Origin: Legionellaceae bacterium | GTDB lineage: Bacteria > Pseudomonadota > Gammaproteobacteria > Legionellales > Legionellaceae | Direction of reading: 5' to 3' | Length of the DNA: 15,910 bases | Assembly: GCA_027449525.1 (NCBI GenBank) | Contig: DAIDLK010000007.1 | Location: 1-15,910, forward strand | Part shown: positions 1 to 7,128 of the stretch, piece after piece | Position numbering within the stretch: the first letter of the stretch is position 1 | How the letters are laid out: every line of letters begins with the position of its first letter | Translations under genes and position numbers: made by a program | The notes under the pieces: model-generated | The model's database searches: none | The model's input: the letters and a program-made list of their open reading frames with translations, nothing else | What the model was told of the DNA's origin: nothing

Positions 1-45
1 TATAGCATGATCCCATTAATTAAAATTGCAAGTGATTTTTGAGGG

Positions 46-609
46 GTGATTCCTAAATTTCATTCGCGAAGCGTATACAATGTGGTAGCCGGCGCGGGCT
101 ATTTTGTGAACACACACCATGACTTACCGGAAAATATTAAGTTAGCCTATGGGATTAGTGCGTATTATCTGGCGCAAACGCAAGTAGCGGGACAAGTAGT
201 GCAAGAAAATCTATTTAATAATTTATCGTATTCGTACCATACCTTTAACGTACCCATGTATGCGATGACACGGGCTGAATTACCCTTGCAGAATAAACCG
301 TTGTCATTGCTGGTTGATGTGGGCATTGGGCCGAATGTAGTGCAAACACAAGCATTTACTGAGCAGCCGCTGTATAGCGGTGCGGTGCCGGATAATTTTT
401 TCAGAGGAGCCAGCCGAGTCAACTTTAGCGCCACGGTGGGCGTGCAGGGACGCCTACAGAATGTCTTCAAGACTTATCCATTAGAGTGCGGCTATCGTTT
501 TTATTACTTAGGCAACGGCGCCATTGCCTCGAATACTAATCAACTCACTAACACTCTGGCTACCGAGGTAAATTACGCTCATGCTGTAATTTGCTCGTTA
601 CTCATTTAA
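46..609 (+). CDS. Outer-membrane beta-barrel protein, C-terminal part (possibly an interrupted gene)
   Basis: The product alternates polar and hydrophobic/aromatic residues, as membrane beta-strands do. It resembles the outer-membrane barrel family common in Legionella: the stretch around NNLSYSYHTFNVPMYA followed by a strand with VDVGIGPN and a later loop with PDNFFRG matches my memory of that family's order. Known members start with a signal peptide and roughly 60 more residues; this frame has neither. The only start available is a GTG at 46 with a purine-rich tract butted against it. The same frame stays open from base 1 to 39 and is closed by a TGA at 40-42, while the other two frames have earlier stops. 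The simplest reading is a gene broken by an in-frame stop, or a remnant. The next gene begins 15 bases downstream on the same strand and may share its transcript. Family placement is moderately sure; the intact/pseudogene status is open. Confidence 0.6.
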   Translation: MIPKFHSRSVYNVVAGAGYFVNTHHDLPENIKLAYGISAYYLAQTQVAGQVVQENLFNNLSYSYHTFNVPMYAMTRAELPLQNKPLSLLVDVGIGPNVVQTQAFTEQPLYSGAVPDNFFRGASRVNFSATVGVQGRLQNVFKTYPLECGYRFYYLGNGAIASNTNQLTNTLATEVNYAHAVICSLLI

Positions 610-624
610 AAGGAAGGTGTCGTT

Positions 625-2616
625 ATGCTAAAACAAATAAGCACTGGACTGCTGTTGGCTTTCGTTCTACTCTTACCACAAGGATGGTGCGAGGCCCAGC
701 CAACTTCTCTTTTTTCAGTACAGTCAAGTGGTACAGTCAGTAATCTGAACATCACGCTCTGCCTTAACGGCGCCATCCCGTCAAGTTGTGAAACGCTGTG
801 CGTGAACGGCCTTAGTTTGTCGATTAGTACGGTTATTCCGAATCATACATACTCGAATGCAGGAATTAAAATTAATACAGCAGGGTTTAGCCTACCGAGC
901 AGCGCCTGTACTCGAGTAGCCAATGGCTTTTGCTTATTTTCAGTGAGTGACACGACGTTCAAACAAATTAATTTAATTGGTAGCGAACTGACGATTTTAC
1001 CCACCGCACTGTCTGCTTATGCGACGCAAGGGTTTGAGTACAGTCAAACGTTCACTGCAACGGGTGGCAGCAGTCCGTATACCTATGCCATCACCGCCGG
1101 TCAATTGCCCGGTGGGCTGACGTTGGATGCTACGACAGGTGTAATTTCGGGTGCGCCGAGCAGCCCAAGCCAAGGCCTGTACACGTTTACTATTACTGCA
1201 ACCGATGTGAATTCTACTATGGGTAGCCAACAATACTTTTTAAACGTTAGCAAACCACTGATCATAGCACCTTCGTCAGCTGGTCTTAGAGCAACGGAGG
1301 GCACTAGTTATTCGCAAACCATTTCGGCGAGTGGAGGCACCAGCCCTTATACCTATTCTGTTACCGCTGGTTCATTGCCCTTTGGCTTGTCACTCGATGC
1401 AACTTCGGGTGTTATTTCAGGAACGCCAACAACTGAATTTATTTATACCTTCACGGTAACTGCAACGGACGCAAATGGTGTGCAAGGTTCTATGAATTAC
1501 GTCTTAGTGGTTAGTGGCACATTGACTCTTTCCCCGGCTTCGGGCACAACCTTGCTCGCACCGGTTGGAGTCACTTATAGTCAAACGTTTGTTGCTAGTG
1601 GTGGTACTGCCCCATATACCTATGCGGCCGTTGGCTCACTGCCCGATGGGCTTCAATTTAGCAGCACAGGTGTTCTTTCTGGTACACCCAGCGTTGCCGG
1701 GACATATTTTTTTGTGGTCCAGGCAACCGACGCCAACGTTAACAATGGTGCGGCTTATTACAGTTTGATCGTAAGTTCCAGCCCAACGCTCTCATCGATT
1801 AGTCCAGCTGGAGGACCAACCAGTGGTGGTCAAACAGTGACCTTGAGTGGACAATATTTAACCGGAACGAGCAGTGTGACGTTTGGAGGGGTGAGCGCCT
1901 CCTCCTTCTCGGTTATTAGCGATACTGAGGTAACTGCGGTTACTCCTGCTGGTACGGCCGGCAATGTAACTGTTGAATTGACAACGGCTAACTACCCATC
2001 CTCACCGGCAACCATAGTATATACTTACCAAGGCGATATTTCAGTGGATTTATCAACGTATTACAATATTCTAGGATTCGCTACGTTTGGCAATCTTCAG
2101 TCAGCTGGAACTACTTGTAATGGGTTTAATACAGTCGGAAACGTCTATCCTTCCACTGGTTTTACCTCACCTATAACCTATAACGGCGTCGCAATGACAG
2201 TCGGCCCGATTGCTTTTAACAATGGTGTCTCGGTGAACGCGGTGAACGCACAAGGACAATCAATTTCGGTCACTGAGGGTAACTATTCATCGCTCTACAT
2301 GCTGGCAGCCAGTTCTGACGGAACAACAACCCCAACTATTACCGTTAATTACGCCAATGGATCAATTGCCAACCTTACCCCTGTGGTTTGTAATTGGTAT
2401 TCGTTGGACTGTAATAATACCGTCGTAATTTCAGCATCCAATCAGTTGTTTAGTTGTGGTGCTTCAGAATTTAGTCAGCCCCAACCCGTTTATTTGTTCG
2501 GATTTACGTTGGGACTGAACAGCACCTTATTAGTAAGTAACATTCAACTCCCTAACCTGCCAATTGCAGGCGGTGATCCGGCGTTCAATGTGTTGTCATT
2601 CACACTTGTTCCTTAA
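625..2616 (+). CDS. Secreted multi-domain Ig-like/IPT repeat protein
   Basis: The 663-residue product begins with a signal peptide (hydrophobic 8-17, likely cleavage after Ala24), so it is exported. Residues 25-120 form a Cys-containing module (Cys46, 55, 59, 94, 103) with an NHTYSNAGIKINTAGF-type motif that I recall from Legionellales secreted proteins. Three putative Ig-like (He_PIG) repeats follow at about 123-209, 212-297 and 300-384, each with YSQT, GG(T/S)xPYTY, LPxGL and (I/L)SGxP. An IPT/TIG module covers about 387-468 (ISPAGGPTSGGQTVTLSG). The C-terminal 195 residues (NGVAMTVGP, GQSISV, VNYANGS, Cys589/596/611) recall the jelly-roll modules appended to secreted hydrolases of actinobacteria and fungi. 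No catalytic domain, sorting signal or barrel anchor is visible. A strong ribosome site (AAGGAAGG) precedes the ATG. Adhesion or carbohydrate binding is likely but unproven. The 3' end overlaps the opposing MFS gene by 17 bases. Confidence 0.8.
   Translation: MLKQISTGLLLAFVLLLPQGWCEAQPTSLFSVQSSGTVSNLNITLCLNGAIPSSCETLCVNGLSLSISTVIPNHTYSNAGIKINTAGFSLPSSACTRVANGFCLFSVSDTTFKQINLIGSELTILPTALSAYATQGFEYSQTFTATGGSSPYTYAITAGQLPGGLTLDATTGVISGAPSSPSQGLYTFTITATDVNSTMGSQQYFLNVSKPLIIAPSSAGLRATEGTSYSQTISASGGTSPYTYSVTAGSLPFGLSLDATSGVISGTPTTEFIYTFTVTATDANGVQGSMNYVLVVSGTLTLSPASGTTLLAPVGVTYSQTFVASGGTAPYTYAAVGSLPDGLQFSSTGVLSGTPSVAGTYFFVVQATDANVNNGAAYYSLIVSSSPTLSSISPAGGPTSGGQTVTLSGQYLTGTSSVTFGGVSASSFSVISDTEVTAVTPAGTAGNVTVELTTANYPSSPATIVYTYQGDISVDLSTYYNILGFATFGNLQSAGTTCNGFNTVGNVYPSTGFTSPITYNGVAMTVGPIAFNNGVSVNAVNAQGQSISVTEGNYSSLYMLAASSDGTTTPTITVNYANGSIANLTPVVCNWYSLDCNNTVVISASNQLFSCGASEFSQPQPVYLFGFTLGLNSTLLVSNIQLPNLPIAGGDPAFNVLSFTLVP
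991..1776 (+). repeat. Three tandem Ig-like (He_PIG) repeats within the secreted protein gene
   Basis: Three units of about 255-265 bases run in tandem inside the 625-2616 gene at roughly 991-1251, 1258-1515 and 1522-1776. The similarity is clear in protein and partly visible in DNA: each unit has a TATACCTAT segment coding for the PYTY motif, and an LPxGL motif and an SGxP motif at matching places. The units have diverged enough that recent duplication is unlikely. Confidence 0.75.
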
Positions 2617-3865
2617 GATTGTCCAAGGCTACTCTGGAGCAATAAGTTTCAGTAAGACCAAGTAGGGTGAGGCATGCAATGAGCGATACCAGGGGCAGTA
2701 GGGTGATGGCATACTGGAAATCGGCTGAGACAAAATGATTCGCCTCAATGCCGGCATGTTGTTGGAGTAAGGTGCCAAACAGTACTTGGCCGACTCCTCC
2801 AGACCCGGTGATGATCATGGATGCAATAGCAGTGGCAAGACCGGTGTTCTTGGCGCGGTTACTCTCAGAAATTAGCGGGTACCCAATCACTTGGCTGCTA
2901 CTAAATAATCCAATTGAAAAAAATACCAACGATAAGGCAATAAAAGGTAACTCAGTACCGAACTTCAGGATGAGTAAACTACTCAATAACCCCACCGCAC
3001 CAACCAGCATTAACGGTTTTCTGCGGCCTAGGTGGTCGGAACCAAAGCCAAATAAGGGTCCACCTATCATGCAGCCAATTAATACCAGGCTAATGATATT
3101 GCTGGCGTCAATGTTACTTAAATGATGCACTTTATCGAGGTAAATGGTTCCCCATAGGGCACAGAGCACCATAATGGGTAGGTTCATACAAGCGGTGTAG
3201 AGGCTACCCAACCAGTTTTGTTGGTTGGTTAGTATTTGTTGTAACTTGGTTGTCAAGGGTGAGCGATCATGGGGGTGATCTTTCGGTTGTTCTTTATCTT
3301 TAATGGTTAAAAAAAGCCAGACAAAAATCAAAACGCCTAAAAGAGTGTCGATTAATAACGCGTTTCGCCACCCGATGTAGGCCGTTAACACAGCTAATGG
3401 GGTGTGGGCCACCATACCACCAAAAAAAGCCATCGTGACCACGCATCCGGTCACTAATGCTTGACGATTGGGCGGAAAAAAACGGTAGCACAAAACAATG
3501 CACGCTAAAAAACAAAAGGCGTTAGCAACCCCGGTCAGTGCACGAAAGATTATCGCTAATGGGTACGAGGTGGTTAAGGCAAAGCCAAGCGTACCTAAGG
3601 TGCAAACTGCCATGGTAATCAAAATACTTTTTCGCACGGAAAATTGGTCTAACAAGATGCCGGCTGGAATAAAAAACACAATACTGGCCCAAACAAACGT
3701 ACTCGACAACCAACTTAACTCGGCCGCATTGATGTTAAAGGCTTCGCGTAGTGGTCGATTAATGACATCAAAAATGTTCATCTGTAAATAAACGTACAAG
3801 AAAAACAAGCCTGCCGAGAGGCAAACAAGCCAAGCTTTTCGGGGGTTGTAGTCGTTATACGTCAT
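2600..3865 (-). CDS. MFS transporter
   Basis: This 421-residue protein has about 12 hydrophobic segments split by a charged central loop (about residues 188-205), the usual layout of a major facilitator superfamily inner-membrane carrier. A motif A-like loop between helices 2 and 3 reads GILLDQFSVRKS (69-80), and its half-repeat counterpart between helices 8 and 9 reads GFGSDHLGRRK (273-283). Paralogous carriers of this general type are numerous in Legionella and Coxiella, where some import amino acids or nucleosides; the substrate here cannot be read from sequence. I chose the ATG at 3865 over the TTG at 3886 because GAGGAG lies 8 bases before it and falls inside the longer reading. It points the same way as phaB upstream but has a 116-base gap with a possible promoter. 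The family call is sure; the substrate is unknown. Confidence 0.88.
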   Translation of the reverse strand: MTYNDYNPRKAWLVCLSAGLFFLYVYLQMNIFDVINRPLREAFNINAAELSWLSSTFVWASIVFFIPAGILLDQFSVRKSILITMAVCTLGTLGFALTTSYPLAIIFRALTGVANAFCFLACIVLCYRFFPPNRQALVTGCVVTMAFFGGMVAHTPLAVLTAYIGWRNALLIDTLLGVLIFVWLFLTIKDKEQPKDHPHDRSPLTTKLQQILTNQQNWLGSLYTACMNLPIMVLCALWGTIYLDKVHHLSNIDASNIISLVLIGCMIGGPLFGFGSDHLGRRKPLMLVGAVGLLSSLLILKFGTELPFIALSLVFFSIGLFSSSQVIGYPLISESNRAKNTGLATAIASMIITGSGGVGQVLFGTLLQQHAGIEANHFVSADFQYAITLLPLVSLIACLTLLGLTETYCSRVALDNLKEQV

Positions 3866-3892
3866 GCCTATCTCCTCAAAGTGCAATTGGCT

Positions 3893-3921
3893 AACTTAAA
3901 GGAACAGGGGAGTCGTGTCAA
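3893..3921 (-). promoter_or_regulatory. Possible promoter of the MFS transporter gene
   Basis: On the minus strand a perfect -35 hexamer TTGACA (3916-3921) is followed after 17 bases by TAAGTT (3893-3898), a poor -10. It lies in the 116 bases between phaB and the MFS gene, so the carrier may be transcribed separately. The weak -10 keeps confidence low. Confidence 0.35.
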
Positions 3922-3981
3922 ATGGAATGCCAGTTACGAGGTCTTGTTGGTGATTCAGATCAACGACCAGATGGACTGCTC

Positions 3982-4722
3982 TTAATACATGTGAAGACCA
4001 CCATTGACCGCCAGGTTGGACCCGGTCACAAACCCACTGCGTTCGGAGGCTAAATAGGCAATCGACCAGGCCATTTCTTCTGGTTTGGCCAAACGCCCCA
4101 CGGGGATGGTGGCAATGATCTTTTGCAACACCGGCTCTGAAATTGATTCAACCATTTTACTGTGGACGTAGCCTGGCGAAATTGAGTTGACGGTGATTCC
4201 GTATTTAGCAACTTCAAGGGCTAAACTTTTGGTGAAGCCGTAGATGCCTGATTTAGCCGAAGCATAATTGGTTTGCCCAAATTGGCCTTTTCCGCCATTG
4301 ACGGAAGAAACATTAATGATACGCCCAAAGCTACGTTCAATCATGCCGTTGATAAATTGCCGGGTCACATTAAAGACGCTATCCAGATCAGTATGCACCA
4401 CCTGAATCCATTGTTCGTAGGACATTTTATGCAGTGTGGCGTCATTAATAGTACCTGCCGCGTTAACTAAGGTATCTATCGGGCCAAAGCGCTGTTCAAC
4501 CTCACTAGCCATGGCGGCACAATTTTTGAAATCATTGACATCCACGCTCACCACTCCAATATCAAAACCTAATTTTTTCTGTTCCGTTTGCCAAAGTAAC
4601 GCCTTGTCTTCGCTAAGGCGATCGGCCGCGATAACTGTGGCGCCTAAACGGAAAAATTCCTGACAAACGGCGGTACCAATGTCGCCTAAGCCGCCGGTGA
4701 TGAGTGCGATACGATTCTTCAT
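3982..4722 (-). CDS. phaB: Acetoacetyl-CoA reductase (NADPH-dependent, PHB synthesis)
   Basis: This 246-residue short-chain dehydrogenase would reduce acetoacetyl-CoA to (R)-3-hydroxybutyryl-CoA, the monomer of polyhydroxybutyrate. The cofactor site is TGGLGDIG (9-16), the Rossmann NAAG is at 87-90, and the catalytic residues are Ser140, Tyr153 and Lys157. The stretch SSVNGGKGQFGQTNY (139-153) and the C-terminal NGGLHMY are diagnostic of PhaB and separate it from FabG. Length matches the family (about 246). One oddity: the Asn of the SDR catalytic tetrad, expected at residue 112 (TNL in relatives such as the Ralstonia enzyme), is Asp here (TDL). AGGAAC precedes the ATG. The gene diverges from the phasin-phaC pair across a 130-base control region, which supports the PHB role. 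Confidence 0.92.
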   Translation of the reverse strand: MKNRIALITGGLGDIGTAVCQEFFRLGATVIAADRLSEDKALLWQTEQKKLGFDIGVVSVDVNDFKNCAAMASEVEQRFGPIDTLVNAAGTINDATLHKMSYEQWIQVVHTDLDSVFNVTRQFINGMIERSFGRIINVSSVNGGKGQFGQTNYASAKSGIYGFTKSLALEVAKYGITVNSISPGYVHSKMVESISEPVLQKIIATIPVGRLAKPEEMAWSIAYLASERSGFVTGSNLAVNGGLHMY

Positions 4723-4783
4723 ATGGGTTCCTATAACTGTTTTTTATAGTCTAGTCGACAAAAAAGACTTTAGCGAATCGTCA

Positions 4784-4812
4784 TTGACAATACCGTTTGC
4801 AATGACTATAGT
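4784..4812 (+). promoter_or_regulatory. Near-consensus sigma-70 promoter of the phasin gene
   Basis: A perfect TTGACA (4784-4789) is separated by exactly 17 bases from TATAGT (4807-4812, 5 of 6 consensus bases). Transcription should begin near 4819, about 34 bases before the phasin ATG. This is the best promoter in the window and fits phasins being abundant granule proteins. No comparably good promoter was found for the diverging phaB in the rest of the 130-base gap. Confidence 0.75.
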
Positions 4813-4819
4813 TTAATTG

Positions 4820-4828
4820 TGCAGTGCA
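4820..4828. promoter_or_regulatory. TGC-N3-GCA palindrome at the phasin transcription start (possible repressor operator)
   Basis: TGCAGTGCA sits at the predicted transcription start of the phasin gene, where a bound repressor would block the promoter. TGC-rich palindromes of this form have been reported as binding sites of PhaR-type repressors that control phasin genes in other proteobacteria. No phaR is in this window, and a nine-base site with three free positions can occur by chance, so this is a positional inference. Confidence 0.35.
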
Positions 4829-4852
4829 ACATAATGTGACAGGAGAAACATC

Positions 4853-5140
4853 ATGAATCAGGACTATTTTGATAAAATTGCCAACCTCTTTAAAGAGGCG
4901 CAAGAGCCTTTTCGTGCCATGGCCGAATTGAACGTGAAAACATTGCAAAGTTTTGCGTATCTCAAGCCAGACGATTTTTCGAAAATTACCAAGCCTAACG
5001 AGTTAATCGAAAAACAGCTTGAGATGGTTGTATCGAATGGCCAAAAAGCGCTAGACTACTTACAAAAATCGTTTCAAATTATGGAAAAAGCGATGGCGTC
5101 GTTTACGCATCACGCTAAAGATACCATGCAGGATAAATAA
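4853..5140 (+). CDS. phaP: Phasin (PHA granule-associated protein)
   Basis: This small 95-residue, mostly helical protein has the phasin pattern: an N-terminal segment with FKEAQEPFRAMAELN (13-27), a leucine/phenylalanine-spaced helix, and an amphipathic C-terminal half (about 43-90) predicted to lie on the hydrophobic granule surface. Phasins coat polyhydroxyalkanoate granules and control their number and size. It is shorter than many phasins (often 110-190 residues) but complete, with no sign of truncation. AGGAGA lies 7 bases before the ATG. The strong promoter upstream and phaC 71 bases downstream on the same strand support the assignment; a hairpin in that 71-base gap may tune phaC relative to the phasin. 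The sequence class is simple, so the call depends partly on context. Confidence 0.82.
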   Translation: MNQDYFDKIANLFKEAQEPFRAMAELNVKTLQSFAYLKPDDFSKITKPNELIEKQLEMVVSNGQKALDYLQKSFQIMEKAMASFTHHAKDTMQDK

Positions 5141-5151
5141 CGATCGGTTGT

Positions 5152-5199
5152 AACGAACTCGAGTCGCGGTCTTTGCCTTAACTCGGGTTTTGCTTCGTT
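5152..5199 (+). promoter_or_regulatory. Inverted repeat between phasin and phaC (possible attenuator or processing hairpin)
   Basis: AACGAA (5152-5157) then CTCGAGT (5158-5164) can pair with ACTCGGG (5181-5187) and TTCGTT (5194-5199), giving 13 base pairs including one G-T wobble, a 16-base loop and a one-sided TTTTGC bulge. If only the inner seven pairs form, they are followed by TTTT, a weak intrinsic-terminator shape. This would allow partial termination or mRNA processing so that more phasin than synthase is made. It ends just before the phaC ribosome site (AGAGGTAGG, 5201-5209). Confidence 0.4.
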
Positions 5200-5211
5200 C
5201 AGAGGTAGGCT

Positions 5212-6966
5212 ATGGATGACCAAACTGATGTGCAGGAGATTATTCAAGCGATTATCGAAAAAAGCCTCCATTTGATGCAGCGCTTTGAGAAAAACCCCGA
5301 GCAATGGCATGCTTACTTTCAGCAATGGCTTGCTTTTTCCACCGATTACTTCACTCTACTCAAGGTTCTGTTGGACAATCCAGAACCTGTTCAACAAACC
5401 CTTTTGGGTTATTGGCAAGCGGCGATGGCTCTTTGGCAACAACCATTTACGCAGGGTGTAACGGTTGAGGCGATGCCAATTCAGGATAAACGCTTTAGTG
5501 CCGACGAATGGATTAAGCACCCTTTTTTTCATTTACTGAGCCAGCACTACCTACTTGCTAAGCAACAAATGATGTCAGGTTTGGAGCAGATCAACTGCCC
5601 TGACCAATCGTTAGCTAAACGTGTGCAGTTTTTTGCCCAACAATGCATCGATGCGTTATCGCCCGATAATTTTGTGCAGACCAATCCGCGCTTAATGGCA
5701 GAAACCGTGCAAAGTCAGGGGATAAATTTATTATTAGGTTGGCGCAATTGGCTTAGTGATCTTGAAGCAGGCCATACCCAATTAGCCATTAGTATGACCG
5801 ATAAAAATGCGTTTAGCGTGGGAAAAAACATTGCTACCACGGCAGGACAGGTGATTTACCGAAACGAATTAATGGAGCTGATTCAATACACACCCAAAAC
5901 CACCAAGGTGAAATCGATTCCGTTACTAGTGATTCCGCCTTGGATTAATAAGTATTATATTCTTGATTTGAGTCCGCATAACTCACTCATTGGTTGGTTA
6001 GTGGCGCAAGGGATTACCGTATTTACCATTTCATGGGCTAACCCAGATGCTAGTTTTTCTCAAAAAGGATTGCCCGATTATTTAACAGAAGGCCCAATGG
6101 CTGCTATCCGAGTCATACAACAACAATTAAACGTTGAGCAAGTCAATGCATTAGGCTTTTGCATTGGGGGGACGTTACTGTCGATGTTGTTGGCGTATCA
6201 TAAAGCCCTGAACATTAACTCAATCCGCTCAGCTACGTTGTTAGCATCCATGATTGATTTTAGTGATCCGGGGGCCATTGGTGTTTTTATCGATGAGCAA
6301 CAAATTGAAAAATTTGAACAACACATGCAGTCCAAGGGTTATTTTGAGGGTGATCTCTTGGCGAGTGCGTTCAACTCGTTGCGTGCTAGTGATTTAGTTT
6401 GGGCGTTTTTTATTCGCAATTATTTACAAGGCAAACCGCCGGTCCCGTTTGATTTGTTGTTTTGGAATACCGATACCACTAATCTACCAGCTAAAATGCA
6501 CTCTGAGTATTTGCGTTGGATGTATTTAGCCAATGATTTGGTCAAGCCAGGTAAAATTGTGATGAATGGCATTCCACTCGATGTGACACGCATTGATATT
6601 CCTCTATTTTTTGTATCGACCATTAAAGACCACATTGCTCCTTGGCAAACAGTGTTTAATGGCTTTCAGTTAATGCAGGGTAACAAACGTTTTTTATTGG
6701 GTGGTTCAGGACATATTGCCGGGATTGTGATTCCGCCCGGCGGAGAAAAATACGGTTATTATCTCAATCCTAATAACGCCACCAGTGCAGAGGACTGGCT
6801 GGCTAATGCCACGCATCACTCTGGCTCGTGGTGGTTAGAGTGGATAACTTGGCTAAAAAAGGAATCAGGCCGCCTCATTAAAGCACCACTACTCGCTAAA
6901 TTACCATTACCAGGTTTAAACCCTGCGCCGGGAGAGTACGTAATGAAACCGAGTAAGATTGAGTAA
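5212..6966 (+). CDS. phaC: Class I poly(3-hydroxyalkanoate) synthase
   Basis: This 584-residue enzyme polymerises (R)-3-hydroxybutyryl-CoA into polyester at the granule surface. The lipase-like box GFCIGG (315-320) carries the catalytic Cys317; the triad is completed by Asp473 (in KDHIAPW) and His501 (in GGSGHIAG), with positions and length very close to the Ralstonia class I enzyme (about 589 residues). Other conserved elements are the PPWINKYYILDL segment (242-253) and the SWANPD strand (274-279). The N-terminal 200 residues are the usual variable domain. The ATG at 5212 follows AGAGGTAGG. Class I synthases act without PhaE or PhaR subunits, consistent with their absence here. The C-terminus is complete. 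The tRNA-Ser gene faces it 21 bases downstream, and no terminator is visible between them. Confidence 0.96.
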   Translation: MDDQTDVQEIIQAIIEKSLHLMQRFEKNPEQWHAYFQQWLAFSTDYFTLLKVLLDNPEPVQQTLLGYWQAAMALWQQPFTQGVTVEAMPIQDKRFSADEWIKHPFFHLLSQHYLLAKQQMMSGLEQINCPDQSLAKRVQFFAQQCIDALSPDNFVQTNPRLMAETVQSQGINLLLGWRNWLSDLEAGHTQLAISMTDKNAFSVGKNIATTAGQVIYRNELMELIQYTPKTTKVKSIPLLVIPPWINKYYILDLSPHNSLIGWLVAQGITVFTISWANPDASFSQKGLPDYLTEGPMAAIRVIQQQLNVEQVNALGFCIGGTLLSMLLAYHKALNINSIRSATLLASMIDFSDPGAIGVFIDEQQIEKFEQHMQSKGYFEGDLLASAFNSLRASDLVWAFFIRNYLQGKPPVPFDLLFWNTDTTNLPAKMHSEYLRWMYLANDLVKPGKIVMNGIPLDVTRIDIPLFFVSTIKDHIAPWQTVFNGFQLMQGNKRFLLGGSGHIAGIVIPPGGEKYGYYLNPNNATSAEDWLANATHHSGSWWLEWITWLKKESGRLIKAPLLAKLPLPGLNPAPGEYVMKPSKIE

Positions 6967-6987
6967 ATAGTGGTTGTTGTTTATGTT

Positions 6988-7075
6988 TGGCGGAGAGGCA
7001 GGGATTCGAACCCTGGGAAGGTTGCCCTTCAACGGTTTTCAAGACCGCCGCAATCGACCGCTCTGCCACCTCTCC
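6988..7075 (-). tRNA. tRNA-Ser (anticodon UGA)
   Basis: Read on the minus strand, an 88-base cloverleaf starts GGAGAGGTGGC and ends CCTCTCC-G-CCA, so the acceptor stem pairs over 7 bases and the CCA is encoded. The anticodon loop CTTGAAA gives UGA (plus-strand TCA at 7039-7041), reading UCA codons. The T arm carries GGTTCGAATCC, and the long variable arm typical of tRNA-Ser (GAAGGGCAACCTTC region) is present. A minus-strand promoter lies just upstream. Confidence 0.95.
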
Positions 7076-7086
7076 ACTAGCCGAAA

Positions 7087-7115
7087 ATACTAACTGAACT
7101 TGCACCGTATTGCAA
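7087..7115 (-). promoter_or_regulatory. Promoter of tRNA-Ser
   Basis: On the minus strand TTGCAA (7110-7115) and TAGTAT (7087-7092) are separated by 17 bases. Transcription would start near 7080, about 5 bases before the mature tRNA 5' end at 7075. Confidence 0.55.
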
Positions 7116-7128
7116 TCGATTTTTCATG

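Noticed and set aside
685..693. Lipoprotein signal in the Ig-like protein (Cys22)
   Set aside because: The residues before Cys22 are QGW, which do not fit a lipobox; a standard signal-peptidase site after Ala24 fits better.
2748..3125. A 125-codon open frame on the plus strand opposite the MFS gene
   Set aside because: It is antisense to a convincing membrane protein, is Pro/Asn-rich without recognisable domains, and has no ribosome site.
3940..3968. Hairpin GGTC-TT-GTTG / CAAC-GACC between phaB and the MFS gene as a terminator
   Set aside because: The stem is short and bulged and no T run follows on either strand.
4732..4749. CTATAA/TTATAG inverted repeat near the phaB start
   Set aside because: Six AT-rich pairs around a 6-base loop are expected by chance in such DNA; no regulator could be inferred.
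6988..7075. tRNA-Ser as an integration site for a mobile element
   Set aside because: No integrase, no direct repeat of the tRNA 3' end and no change in gene character was seen on either side.
6896..7105. A 69-codon minus-strand frame across the tRNA
   Set aside because: It is the translated tRNA-Ser gene plus flanks; such spurious proteins are often misannotated.
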